Assembly: GCA_051294375.1 (NCBI GenBank)
Contig: CM119265.1
Coordinates: 16,238,896 to 16,302,895, forward strand
From: Paraspadella gotoi
Lineage: Eukaryota; Chaetognatha
Direction: 5' to 3'
Length of the DNA stretch: 64,000 nucleotides
This document shows positions 11,811 to 25,400 of this stretch, one piece after another (the first letter of the stretch is position 1; every line of letters starts with the position of its first letter). The position numbers were made by a program, and so were the translations under genes. The notes under the pieces were generated by a model that saw nothing but the letters and a program-made list of their open reading frames with translations, was not told the DNA's origin and ran no database searches.

Positions 11811-12648
11811 ACGACCATGTATGCTGGAGGCGGCGTAGTTTCCATTGGTTTGGGAAAATGAAAAAAATTGTCGACGTATCTCTCTGTAATCTCTGTTTCT
11901 GCGCCGGAACAAATTAAAGAATAAACATAAAAATGTTATCGACATTTGTATCAGTTTTTCTTTCACCAAATGGCATAGAGTATTAAATGAAATTCATTTA
12001 CAAGATATATTTTTTAGATGTTCAGTTTTTAGTGACATTAAACTCGAAGAACCATAATTAAATCTATAACAATACTTACAGTTTAGATATACATGAAGTG
12101 TGTTCGTTGTTCAATGCAAATAAAAATCGGTTACTGCACCTCTCCCAAAAGTTGTGAAGGATAAATTTTTACTAGTTCATATACTCGCGATAGCGACAAA
12201 AAGTATTTAAAAAGACAAAACAAAAACAAAAACTGTACCTTAAAGGTTTAGATATTTCGAAAATAGAAACAAACATATAACAGCAAAAAAACAAAATACA
12301 AATATTACACGATAAAAACGAAAAACTATCTCATTGTGGGTTTTTTGTCGGGCAAATATGAGAATAATCAAAAGAAAAACTATTTCCGAAAAATGGAAAT
12401 AAATTTAAATTCTCTTCAATATTAGATAATTTTCGATCTTTAGTTGTTTTTTCGCGTTTTCATTGGGAAAAGGCAGAAACCCAATGTAATTTCCGTCAAA
12501 ATGAAAATCGTATTATGAAAGGGAAAGGAAATATTTTATTGTTATTTTAAATGTATTAAGAATTTTTTTTTTTTAAAAATGATTAGTTTCTCGATAGGAA
12601 AGTATTTTATTTTTTTATCCTGCAGCTCATTTTTTTTTAGCCACGCTC

Positions 12649-12966
12649 TCAATAAACAAGCATGGGCAAAGACGAGGTAGAAACCAAGAGCTTCATTCTC
12701 GACCCCATCAAAATGTAAATGTAAAACGTCGATAGATCAGTCGGTGTTTTTGGAAAAGATGGCCTAATTAAACTGCTCAGACTTGCGAGTTCTAGTTCGA
12801 TAAATTTATGACGTAAAGGATATTTTGACATTTTCTCTTGAATCTTGTTGAGACTTGAGTCAAAGATGGATGCATCGTATGACAAGACAATTAACGATTG
12901 ATAGGGGGTAATGGTAGCAATAATTAACTTAAAATAAATAACTAGAGGAGACACTTCTTCGACCAA
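12649..12966 (-). pseudogene. Possible frameshifted coding remnant
   Basis: On the minus strand one frame is open for 105 codons (contains SYDASIFDSSLNKIQEKMSK and FIELELASLSSLI). Near 12730 a second frame becomes the more protein-like one (contains DGVENEALGFYLVFAHACLL) while the first runs on to a stop at 12649. Two protein-like halves in different frames suggest a real exon with a one-base indel, a pseudogene, or an unseen micro-intron. It lies about 100 bp beyond the syntaxin-8 stop on the same strand. The family is not recognised. Confidence 0.35.
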
Positions 12967-13071
12967 TTTTTTTCTTATTTTTAATTTTCATATCTCTTTT
13001 GCCCCTGACCGGCCCTTACCCCCCCAAAAGTCTCCGTGGTCCAAAGTTTATGGGACGGAGACTGAAAGTGA

Positions 13072-14901
13072 TCACCAAATTGGCAACGCGACGACGATGA
13101 TAGCGACGAGAAGGACGACGATGACGACCCAAAGTGCCGACGTCGCCGACTTGCGAACGACGCGCGAAGCGTTTCGCGTTTCCCTGGCAACCGCCTTGTT
13201 TGTTTTCGTCGTCGTCTCCGTCACGTCGGCGATGATTTCGTTTTGGAGATTCACCTCCTGTGGAGCCGAGTCAGGGCGGACGGCGAATGGGAAGGACAGA
13301 AAGTCGGAGGACAGAAACTTGGTCAACTTGTTTGTTGTAAATACGAAAAAAAAACAAAACAAAAAAACAAACAAATAAACTAGCCTGGCCTATTGTGACG
13401 GCGATGTCCTTTTGTTTCGTCAATATCGATGCCAATCCTTTCAAGCTTTCGTCTTGTGTATTTATCATACGTTTTTGTGTCGTTTTTAACTCCTCATTGG
13501 ATTGGCCGGCGTATTCGCTGGAATCGACCAATGAGAACCGATTTTCGACGGATGAAGATGACCCTTTAAAATAACGTATAAATAAATAAATAAATCGGTC
13601 TCTTCAATTTTCTCATAATTTATCCAATTATTAGTTATATCCAATTAAAAAATTATTACTTGATTGAAAAGAAAATTACTATTAAAATTGAGTCTTGAGT
13701 GAATGTGATTGAATGCTGTTATGATTATATTGCGAGATGGATTGAGGTCTTAACTCACCAAAGCCTGTAAGATGTACAACAACTGTACTCTACAGGGTAC
13801 ACTGTTCACTGTAGGTTGTGAACAAAGTCATGGGCAAGACGGGAATTAAGGGAAAACATAATTTTTATATTGTCTGTTTTCGTTGTACAACTTTATTTCC
13901 ATATATTTTATTATTTACTTATAGAATCGATGTAAGATGCATTCAGCTTTTTAAAAGCTAGAAATTGAAAAAAAAAAAAAAAGAAATTAAGAGATGGGGA
14001 TAGCTTTTTTGAGATATTTTCGTCCTTAATTACTAAGGCCATAAGTTGTTACTAATTAGGGTTCAGAGAGATTCGCAAATGATCGAACTATACCTCCCTT
14101 GGAGAGAAGCGCCGACCGGGCGTTCCCGCCCCCAAAACCATTCGTCAGAGCTTCCTCCAGCTGCTTCTGTCTCGTCAGCAGAACATCCATCATCGCCTAT
14201 GGTCCACGATGATGGTTGCGTATAGAATTTATCCGATTTTACCGATGTCACGAAGCATTTTAACATTAGTTAAAAGATAATTTTAATTTGTACGTAATTA
14301 TATTAAAGTGTTATGAGAATCTGACGTCGTTTTCCTTTTCTCTTAAAAATCTTTGCTTCAGTTCTGCAGTCTGCAGTCCTTCAAAACACGATCTCACCTG
14401 TCGGCGGTCGAGCTCTCGGGAAGTTAAATAATACAGCCTGGAGGCTTTCTCAAGCTCGTTCGACAGTCTGTGGCAGAATTATTACTAAATATAAATTATT
14501 TCTGTATATTAGTAATAATAGTTTAAATATAGGATATAATTACATCCTCCTTAAATTATTTTAATTTTATTATTAATATTTAATGACGAAATAAGTAGTT
14601 TATGATTCTCAAGTAAACAGTGAAGTTATATTCACACCGCCTCAAAAGTAACCATTTCTCTCGTCGATTATGTAAGTTTAGTTTTGATTTAAACCACACC
14701 TCATTGTCGGCCGTTATGACAGCAACCTACGTCAGACCTGCGAATGTCCGCGGCGAATCTCTTCAACAGCAAACGGATCTGAGTGGAGGCTTTGGTAAAA
14801 GCTGCGGAGTTCCTCGTAGACTTGTCTCGATCGGCGAGTCGCACGGCAATGAGGCGGCCTGCTGACGAGGCTGCTTCCATGTCACGGAGCCACTCGTCCA
14901 T
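13072..14901 (-). CDS. STX8: Syntaxin-8 (Qc-SNARE), complete, five exons
   Basis: A tail-anchored SNARE of the late-endosome fusion complex. Exons on the minus strand: 14901-14738, 14467-14398, 14196-14094, 13563-13385, 13257-13072. All phases agree (2, 0, 1, 0), giving 233 residues against 236 in human. The start MDEWLRDMEAASSAGRLI and the IRLLLKR segment match the N-terminal helical region. Exon 2 carries the TSRELDRRQ segment. The SNARE helix runs from about residue 136 to 200 with IGQEVNLQNEI, the ionic-layer Gln being residue 177. The last 21 residues are a Val/Ile-rich membrane anchor ending PIW. The ATG at 14901 is chosen because the upstream codon is GTG. The donor of exon 4 is CAG|GCTAGT, a GC-AG intron; the junction is fixed by alignment with the family and by phase. 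A second possible donor of exon 1 (GAC|GTAGGT, 14731) would break the frame. Confidence 0.94.
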
Positions 14902-15199
14902 CACGGTCGACGAACGACAAACGATTAAAAACGCCGAAGAAAATGAAAAGGATTTTCTTCGAAAGGATGGGCGAATCTCGAGAAATTATTTATAATTTTA
15001 TTACAAGAAAAAAAATGTTGTGAATATTTGTCAGTTAAAGCAGAAATTGAACGTTTTCGGTCCACGGTTTTATCAGTCAAGGAATATTGACAGATATTAA
15101 AGAGTATTAAATAGGATGAAAAGGACTGAAGCCTAAAGGTCATCATTAAGATTCAGATAAGATATTGCAGTGAGAGAGAGAGAGAGATAATAAAAAATC

Positions 15200-15425
15200 A
15201 AACTTCGGATTGATTAAAAAAGTTTAAGTGACCGAGAGGAGAGAGGGTCGATCGCCTCTCTGCGGGAGTTGTCGGTGAACTTGACGTGATCGCCGGAGGT
15301 CTCCTCCGCTCTCCTCCCGTCTTGCAGTTACGGAGGAAGGCTTTCCTCCACGCCCCTCGAAGTGGGCGCGGCAGCGCACAGCGATCCAAATGGCTTAAAT
15401 TTCCGGAAAAACCTCCCTTTTTTGG
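15200..15425. promoter_or_regulatory. GC-rich island upstream of syntaxin-8
   Basis: About 225 bp of clearly GC-rich, CpG-containing sequence, 300-520 bp upstream of the syntaxin-8 start codon. Overlapping open frames on both strands are not convincing. A promoter or 5' UTR role is inferred from position and composition only. Confidence 0.25.
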
Positions 15426-15652
15426 CAAAAAAAACTTTTTCTCGTATGCTGATTATCATAGATTATCATAATTTATAACCAAACATATCTTTTATTTTTT
15501 TGTACTAGACAATAACATAAAACAAATGTTCGGCCAACTGAATGGCTTAAGTTTAAAATGATAACTTGAAATGGTAGTTTTTTTTTGCTAAATTCGAGCT
15601 GGCGTGGGCCACTGCAGTTTCTGAATTGTATCAATAAGATATTTTTATTTTT

Positions 15653-15687
15653 ATCGAGCCTACCGGCGAAGCCGTTTCAGGCTCGAT
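15653..15687. other. Stem-loop
   Basis: ATCGAGCCT (15653-15661) pairs with AGGCTCGAT (15679-15687). The loop itself contains CGGC-GAA-GCCG. It may be the end of an old hairpin-terminated repeat. Confidence 0.5.
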
Positions 15688-16084
15688 ATTGATTCGGGTA
15701 AGCTTCTTTGTGATATCATCGTCGTCGTCGTTGTCGTTGTCGGCGTCACGCATTTTTATATAAAAACTACTACGCTTTTATAGTTTTGGCTGCGACTTAC
15801 CGTTTTTTTTAAATAAAAATTATTATAAATTACAATAAAGTTTTATAAAAGTGTGCGATCATAGTAAATTAAAAATTTTGATATGGCTTCTCATCTTGAA
15901 ATAACTCTGAAATATCCATATTACATTTGGTTTCAAGTATTTTTTGTTTGAATTTTCACTTCATTATGATTTACTGCAATATGCAAATGAGATTATAGTA
16001 CTCATTATAATATCCAAATTATTATATAGAAATGCTTTAATCTAATTTACATATTACAGTAAGTAATATTGAAAATGAGATTCA

Positions 16085-16387
16085 TTCATTCTCTCTTTCT
16101 CTCTCTCTTTCACTCATACACGCATTTGTTTGTTTTATTTATGATGAATGATTCATTGCGTCAATGAATGACTATCATCGCATCAATTAATGGCTGTCAT
16201 CGTATCAATGAATGATTATCATCACATCAATGAATGACTATCATCGTATAAACCATTTGGTTATTATCACATCAATCATTTGGTTATCATCACATCGATC
16301 ATTTGGTTATCATCGCATCAATCATTTGGTTATCATCGCATCAATCCTTTGGGTTATCATCGCATCAATATTTGGTTATCATTGAAG
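16085..16387. repeat. Interspersed repeat with a 23-bp minisatellite
   Basis: A CT-rich start, then TTTGTTTGTTTTATTTATGA, then tandem units near GGTTATCATCGCATCAATCATTT with a period of about 23 bp (clearest at 16280-16387). An inverted relative lies at 33670-33900, so this is an interspersed element and not a local expansion only. Confidence 0.8.
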
Positions 16388-16463
16388 GGAGGCTCGATCC
16401 TATTCTTTTAAGATATTTTTTTACTCATTTTTCTCAATATCTTACGCCAAAGAGCTTAAGTCT

Positions 16464-19400
16464 TCACGGCAGGCCGTCCGATTCCTCGAGTTTGCGCCTG
16501 CTCAAATAGCGGTCCTTCCCTGGTCTGTGTCCTTTCATCTCCTTGGCGCCGACGGCCTTTGCTTTATCCTTGTTTCCCTTCTTGTTTTGGTTCGACGGAT
16601 TCTCTTTTTTCGGTTTTGAAGAGAACTTCCGCTCAAGATTCTCTGACTTTGAGGAAAAGCTTTTATTTTCGTTGAGGTTGGCGTTGGCGTTGGCGTTTTC
16701 GTCTTTCTTGCCCCAGTTCTTTGGTTTGAGGCTCTCGTCAACTGTTATTTTACCTGGAAGGAGAAAGCTAATCTGTATGATGAAAAAAAGACCCGTTTCA
16801 CTATTTGATCATGCTTTTTATATTTGATATAAATTCAAGGTTAATTAATTATTAATTATTTAATAAGCTGATCAGTTTCCTAATCAGATGCTTACCGCTA
16901 CCGATCTTGAGCAGATGCAGCAGCGTTTGCTCAAACTTGTTTAATTGAAAATTGGATCATCCTGTCGGTTATTTCAATTTTAGTAGGATGGTCATTAGAG
17001 CGTAGTGAAAGTTACATAAGAAAATTTTAAATGTCAATTATGAACAACATACCATCAGTGAACATTAATTTGTAAAAAAAAAATTTTATGTTCTTTAATT
17101 TTCGCAGTAGGCTATATTTATATATAGTACTCCCCTTATAAAATCGAAAAATTTCAAAATAGGCTTTTCTTTATTTTGATTACAGATTTGAAATCCTCGT
17201 CAAAAGTTAAAAAAAAAATATAAATCATTTTTAAAAATTCTTTCATTAAGTGGGTTAAAAATTAAAAAAACTATATTAGACATCGTGAATTTCGTTTCTT
17301 TTCATTGTGGTTACGTATTGGAAGACGTTTTTAATGTTTTTCTACGACTTTATTTGGTTAAAACAAATTTCAGCAAACAATATCGGATCTGCCCACGATC
17401 ATTATCGGTAATTAATTAATTAATTAATTAATTTATAATTAATTTATTCAAGTTAATTATTTAATTAATTATGCAATTATGAAATTAATTTGATCCAAAA
17501 TGTTTGTTTTTGATTGATTAATTAACTGATTAATTAATTATTGATTAATTAATTGACTAACTGATTAAATTAACTAATTAATTATTTGATTAATAAATAC
17601 TTCTTGCATTTACATTTAAACTCATTTCCACTCAAACGATTCCATCGAAACTTGATTTCCAGTTTAATCACACACTTTTCTACCCAAATACAAATTTTCA
17701 AGTGAATCGCCCCATCCACTCATGAGTAATTGGTGTTCAAATAGTGAAATATATTTTTTTGTTTTTTCCATTTAAACTCATTTCCACTCGGACGATTCTA
17801 TCGAAACTTCATATCCAGCTCAATCACACACTTCCCTACCCACACACAAAATTTCATTCCAATCCATCCATCCAATCACGAGTAATTGGTGTTTTTTGCT
17901 AAGGTACATAATTTATCATAATTCGATGTTCTGACATGATATAAGTGAATGCCCGACAAGATTGAGGGGGCGGACCGACGGACCGACAAAGTGAATTACA
18001 GAGTCGGGATCTGCTGAAAGCAGATCCGACTAAAAACGTATATGTTTCGGCTTACATACAAGCCTTCTTCAGCGTTAGCAAATTTTTTTGTGAATTTTTG
18101 AAATTATTTTGTGCAAAAAAAGAAGAGAGAGAAAGAGAAAGAGAGAAAAATAGAGAGAGAGGGGAAAGTTTCCAACATAGAGATGAGAAAAGAATAGTGG
18201 TCAGATGTTAGGACAGGTTAAGATAAGGACAGATTGAGTTAGATTGTGAAAAGGAATTAAATGGTGAAAGGAAGAAAGAGAGAGAGAGAGAGAAAGAGAG
18301 AAACATTAGAAACAATACATTATGCAATGTACAAGGCGGGCCAAAATTGAACACTTTTTATAACTTTTAGTTCTTTTAAAAAATTCCTTTTTTCCTTCTA
18401 TTACCATCTGAAATGATCTATTCGAGACATAACACTATAGCACTAGCTATTGATTCTATTATTTTTTTATTTCTTACATGATATTTTACGTAATCAGAGA
18501 AACGTTAAGCGTGTCAAAAAAATAGGGAAAAAAAGAGTAAAACGTTCTGACAAATTAAAAAATTTATGGAGGAATCTACTTTAATCGTTAATTGCAAGTT
18601 TAATTTTTAAATATTTGAATTATGCCAACTGATATATGACACAATGAAAAATGGCGTAACGTTACTGTTCCGTGCATAAAAAAAATTCACTGTTCAATAT
18701 TATTATATTTCTTTTTATTTTTTGAAACGTTATAGTTTCATATGCTGATATCCAAAATATCAATGCAAAATCTTTTTTTGTTTTTTTGATATGACTGAAT
18801 AATGGGTGAAAGATAATAAATTTTAAAAAAAAGTTACTTATTCATATTTATTCATGAATTGTAATAGAAAAAAAATTTAAAAAACATAATAGTACTAATA
18901 GTTAGTGTTATGTCTCAAATAGATGGAAAAAAACCTCATTTAAAAATTCGATCGGGAAGTGGTAACTAAGGCTTACCAATGGCATTCCTCCACGCCGATT
19001 GTTCTCTCAAATAATTTTTTTTATTTAATACATTTGAAAGGGAAAAAAGAAAATTTGGAATGCAGGTTGCCAAGAAAGGGTACAGATAATCTGGACTTAT
19101 TGACATGATAACCATGACTTTTAATATCTTGTGAAATGGGGCAGTAAAGAAATCTAAAAAATTTTATCATTAAGTCAGTCAATGAACCCTTTCCAATGGA
19201 CTATACGAAAATATTTTTTCTTAATTAAAATGGATGATAAATAATAAAATTAAAATTCCTTGCTATATTTAAAAAAAAAATTATCAATACAAATTAACAC
19301 AATGATGTTTGCTTTGTCAAATATGTTACCAGCTAATATAATTTTTACAACTTATATGATAAACAGCAGTGTCAAGCTTTTAGTTTGCAGTTAAAGATAA

Positions 19401-22400
19401 TGAAAAATGACGATTTTTTTCAACAGATAAGAAGGTAGATGTCCAGACTGTTATATCAAGCTGAAAACATTTTTTGTATTTATCATTTTTAATATTTAAA
19501 AATATTTTTTATCAAGCTACAACATAAATTTTTGCTTGTTTTTTACTTTAACTGAAAAATATAAGCAATTTATGGAATAAAAAAATTTAATAATAACAAA
19601 ATGTAATTCAGTCTTTCCTTTTTCAAATTACAAGAAAAAGAAAAAATTTCATATGTCTTCATTGAAATTTTTAAAGCAAAAAACTGTTATACTTTTAACT
19701 CTGTTTAAACAAAAGCTGTGTAAAGATTTATGGATTTAATTTAATAAAACTCTTTAGAAAGGATGTCCCATGATTAGGGCTTTAATTTGATACCACATCC
19801 ACCTTGCTACCTCTTTTCTTTCAAAAGTTATTTAAAAAAAATTACGTTTTTTAAATTACGCAGTACAAATCTTTGTTAAATAAAAATTTCGGCAAAGCGG
19901 GAGTATCTCACTTATTTCTGTTGGTACAATACTTAAATTTCAAAATAAAACTTGAAGAAAATTTTTTTGTCATTTAGAGACATATCACTTTCAGATGTAC
20001 CCATCGTATAATAATTTATTTATTTATTTCCCCCAAAAAAGCCTAATTAGAACAGTTGAAATTTTTTCAAATTGTTGGCAAAAAAATTTCATCCGACCTA
20101 TGCTCATTGAGAATAATGGTTTTGCATAGAAAATTAAAATATCAAAAAAATAAAAAAATCAGCCTCTAGAAAAATCTAAAGGCTAGAGGCTGATTTTTTT
20201 AGAATTGCAAATTTTTTTTCCTGACTCATAATCCATTATTCTCAAGTTTCAAAATATTTTTTTCCAAAATCATTCAATCAATTTTTTTTATTAATTTAAA
20301 ATGTTTTTATGTTGTTTTTGTTTGAAAGAATTGAAAAAAAGTGAAAAATATAGTAATTATATAAGGTTTTTGAAAATACCTTTAAAATATTAAATAATTA
20401 GACACAAGGGGAGTAAGCAGAGAAAACTTCCCATTCATAAAGAAAATTGAAAATGAATTTGTCATATTGTTATTTAGATTAATTGACCAATTACAAACAA
20501 ATGATTCATATAAATTGAGGAAATGATGGGTAAAAAATATTCATCTTGGTCTCGGTTAACTATTAGGTTGTCGTTAAAGTTTTGTTTTAATAATATTAAT
20601 ATTTTTTTTGCATTTATAAAAGCAATGGTCTAAAATTTTGTAAGCGTTTCGAGCTATATTGCTTCATCTTTTTTACTATTTTTGATCTAGTTAGCTTTTT
20701 TGTTGATGGTCAAGGGTTATGGTCAGATACAGATATGTCCAGTAGTGTATATCGCACATATTACCAAAAGTAGTGATCAATTAATTTGGCTCAGAAACGA
20801 TTTTAAAGGGACAAAATCAGCACGAGACCGTTTCGCCACATTATTTTTCATCGTGTCATATGTCAATTTGGAGTTACGTTTCTGCCTCCTTACTACTGTC
20901 AAGGATATTTAACCAAAATTTTTGAAAATGCTATTTTCTAATTAAAAATATATATATTAGTATTGGATTCAGCTTTGATTGCTTTTTTTACGCGTTTGTT
21001 TGTTGTAAAAACTACGCCAAAACGTATTATTTCGTAATTAGATGTGTGACGTTAATGATTTTTCCAAACCAAAATAATCAAAATTGTTCACGAAACGTTC
21101 ACAAACATTCATTATGTATCTCCATACAGGAGTCCCGCTCCAGCAAAGAATCTCAAATGATCGCGAGAGACGGACGATGAGCATCCGAATTATAGTCATA
21201 TCGACTTTACTTTACTTTACTTTACTTTACTTTAGTTGCTCCGCGAGTACTAATAAGTACTCATCTAAAAATATCTTAATTCCAAATTTAGAGTTAAAGG
21301 TGGCGTTTTAGGGAAATGAGGTTTATCAGGGTACATCACCTTACCAAAAAGGATTAACAAAAATTATGCACTATTACCTGAGTTATGAATATTTAAAATT
21401 TTAGTAGGACAGACCAATGGACCAACCAACCTCCCAACCAACCGAGCAACCAAAGATTGATTAATTGAATTGGTAATTTACCGAAATATATAAGTGCGGC
21501 AACAGCGATAATGATAAGAACATCCAACAACAATATTAGTATGACGGCTACCAACATCCCATAAGTCTTGACATTTACAAGCGGCGTATTGCATAGATTG
21601 CTGTAACACTCTTTTATTCTAAAAGTTTCGTCATTATCTTTTGTTTTCTTGTGAATGGCCACTTCTAGTTCTTTCGCCCTAAATTTATATGTAAAATAAA
21701 ATCAGCCATAGCCGATGAAGTTTAAATGCTAATGTATTAAACATTAAAATAATCTATCATGAGCATAGATTTTTTTTCAAAAAATGGATGGTACTAGTAG
21801 GGGTAGCCTAACTCAGTAAGGTGGTTAAGAAATTTGAATTAAGCACCTGCTCAAACAAAAATTTAGACATTTTTTGGCACTTTTTTTCAAAGAAGCCCCC
21901 TTGCTGCGGCTCCTGAAGCAGCGGACTCAAACACGCACAAAAATTGTATCTTCTGCTGCTTCCATCGTCGTTTTATACGTCACTCCTTTTGTCGTGGCTC
22001 TAACACGCCAAGACGGTCTTTGCACAATGATCAAAATGAGGTTTTTTTTCGGAAAAACTATGCTGATGGCGCAATTAGTTGGTTTTTAGTAGGTTGTTAT
22101 ATTATAAGTAGTTATATTTAAAAAACTTTATTAAAATGTTAAATGAAAATAATTCTATCATGGTTTTCTTAGATCGTTTCCTATATTTTTTTTAGTAAAA
22201 ACAGTTAAAGACAATTCTAATTTTTCAATTTTTCAATTTTGTATAGAATTAATCAAGCATCTAAATTTTTTAAAGTTTCATGACAGCTTTTCAGTTTTAA
22301 TATTATTTAAAATTTCCTTCCACAAAAATTTTTTATGGCTCAAAAATTAGGCGGCATCATAAAAACAATGCCAATAAAGCGGATTATGAAATTGATAAAA

Positions 22401-25400
22401 AATATTATATAAGAATGATTCAGAATAAGACAAAGATGTCAAAGTCCATATACCTTAGATATACTTAAATACACCTTAGCCAATATAACTTAGGAAAAAA
22501 TTCTAATAAATAATAATAATGTTAACAAATAAAAATTTAAATTTGAAAAATCTCCTTTTCAAATGAAAAGAAATGAATTAACATTGACAAACAACTTGCC
22601 TCTAATCTCCATATCTGAATGATAATTGGATACAATTATGTTTTTTTCTTCTTTTCGTCATTTTTTGCTTTTTATTTTTTTTCCTCCAAGTTATTATTGT
22701 CCTAGCTAAGAACTAAGGTTGTTTTTTTTAAATTTAAATTTTTTTTTTTAAATATTATACATATTAGTCATATCTAATTTTTATAAAAAAATTATTTAAA
22801 AAATCATTTGGTTATAACCATGCCGGACACAGCGGACAAAAAGTCAAATATGGTAGCTTCCTGATATGATGAATCATTAAATGCAGTAGAAATGGCCGTG
22901 CTTCTACGTGCTTCCATATAGACTTGAGGCTAGTATTTGAAAACTTATATACATTAAAATGCTGTTCAAACAAATTATAATTCAGTCCATGCAAACTAAC
23001 CAGTTATTGACAATGAGTTAAAAAAAATTAAGTTTTTATCGTTAAAATGTCTACAAATAACAAAACAAAGTGAGCTCCAAAAAAAGAAAAACATTGTATC
23101 TCCAATATGAATAATTTTTACAACCCGATATCATAAGACAGTGTTTTTGTGATACACCTGGACGGATTAAAAGAAAAATTTTAAACATATGATGTACCAC
23201 CCTTTATCCAAGTAAAAAAAATATTTCGATGACTGTGCGAGATAAAAATGAAATTTCCCTTTCATTTCTATCGTGAAAACGTGGATTGAAAATCCTCCAG
23301 AGACGATTAGTCCATTTCCCCTGGCTTGTTCGATAGTAAAATCTTTATCAAATGCCACAAGAAAACATTAACGAGCTCTTGAGATGCAAAGCTGTCGGAA
23401 TCGTGCGTTTTTACAACTGTTTTCTACCGGAATTTCTTGCAGCTTCGTTTGTAAAGTTATGCAGTCAGATTTGAAAGAAAATCTCTATTAGAAAAATGTT
23501 GAATTTTTTTTAAAGAAAGATTTTTGCCTATACTTACATTTCTGTAGTAAGCTTTCTTTGCTCACATTTCATTGCGTGGTATGGAGGAAATCCAGACGGA
23601 TAAACAGAAATAATTAAACAAGTTTCGCAAAAATCCAATTTTGTGAACTGTAGTTTCACACTAGTTCCATCATAACATTGCTGAAAAAATATAGCTTCAA
23701 TTTTTTTCATTATTAATAATATAATTAATAAATTAGTTATATATAGTAGTGCGTTCTAAGATTTATTACTTTAACATAATTTTTAGGAGTTCTGTAATAT
23801 ATATAAAATATATAAATATATAAAATATCTTTTGTCATTTATGTATTTATTTATTTATTTATTTATATATTCGCCCAATGGGTCACAATTAGAAAAAAAT
23901 GCTGAAGCTACCCCGTGAGCCATATTCACTGACAAGAAGTAAAATTTAATGATGTTTGACATACCAATCATTAAGAAAATTTTATTATACCATATGAATA
24001 ATGATAGTACTATCTAAGAAAAAAGTATATCACATAATTGTTGAAAAGTTCATTTATTCAATAAACAAGTTTGAGCAAACAATGTCGGATCTGCCTACAA
24101 TAATTAAGGGGTTATCAGCTAATCAGATGATAAATGACAGATCGTACCATACCAAACCAGTAATACAAACAAATACTTTTAGCTGGATCTGCTTACAGCA
24201 GATTCCGGCTCTATATTTACCTGTTTTAGTACTTTGTTGCTGTAAAAATCAAAAGTATGTGTAATTTTGGTAAAAATAGGCTGAAAATTAAGTGTCTTGA
24301 TTAAATTATGATAAAATAATAAAACTAATGGTATTTAATATGTGCCTTACACTTTAATCTGCTGAATATAATCATTTGACTTAAAATAAGTCATATATGA
24401 ACTGGGATATGACTTAAATAAATTAAAAATTACATTTTTTAAAGATTTTTGGGGATTTATTTGGTAGTATCTCAATAAATATTTATCATAAAGAGTTGGC
24501 AATAGGCTCAAAATGAAGGTCACATCCTATAGTTTCTAGTCCATATAGATTAAGTAAAATCATATCATATCATTATGGCAAATTATTTAAAAATTTATTT
24601 AATATTTTTCCAAATTTTTGGGGGGATGAGGTACCTATATTGAAGCTTGAAGAAAAATTTTATTTTTGAATTAATTGAAAGAAGACTGTCTATAGAACTC
24701 GTTGGTATCCTTAATTTTTTAGATTATAGTCTTATTATATTCTCAATAATACTCACCATTTTATTACTTTTTTAAAGAAAAAATAATATATTTTAATAAA
24801 TAACTTTTTAATCAAAAGTCGGAGAAAGTTGGGAGTGGTCCTAAATTAAAGCTCTCGGTTGTTGTTTGCTCAAACTTGGTTTCAAAAAGATTTACATTAC
24901 TTTTTATCAACTTTTTTAAAGATTTTGACCTATCTAAAGATATAATTTTTTTTTAAATTATATTACATTTTATCAATTTTTTAAGTTTGTTTTGAGATAA
25001 AAACCGCCTTGACGTTTCTTAAGCAATAAATATTTTAATGAATAGACAGCAAACAAGTTTGAGCAAACAATGTCGGATCTGCCTACAAAAATTAATTAAT
25101 TAATTAATCAATTAATTAATTTTAATATTTAATAATTAATTATAAATTTATATACAGCTTATCATCATTGATGTCCTTAAAATTCACAATTCCGTCAAAA
25201 CTTTATATCTAGCTTCTTCACACACTTTCCTTCCCGCTCACAAAATTTCATCTCAATCTATAATGGGTTAAAATAAGTAAAAAGAGTCAAGTAAATATGA
25301 CTCATATTTTTTTCATTTAAACTCATTTCCACTCGTACCGAAACTTTATATCAAGCTTCGTCACACATTTCCCTACCCACACACAAAATTTGAACTCAAT

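Noticed and set aside
13097-13378. Plus-strand ORF over syntaxin-8 exon 5
   Set aside because: Antisense of a confidently identified SNARE exon.
16896-16935. Extra coding exon of receptor copy 1 (TTTGAGCAAACG...)
   Set aside because: Its phase does not fit the TM exon (would give an immediate TGA), and it shares 18 bp with transposon ends. The 16753-16464 exon fits the TM exon directly.
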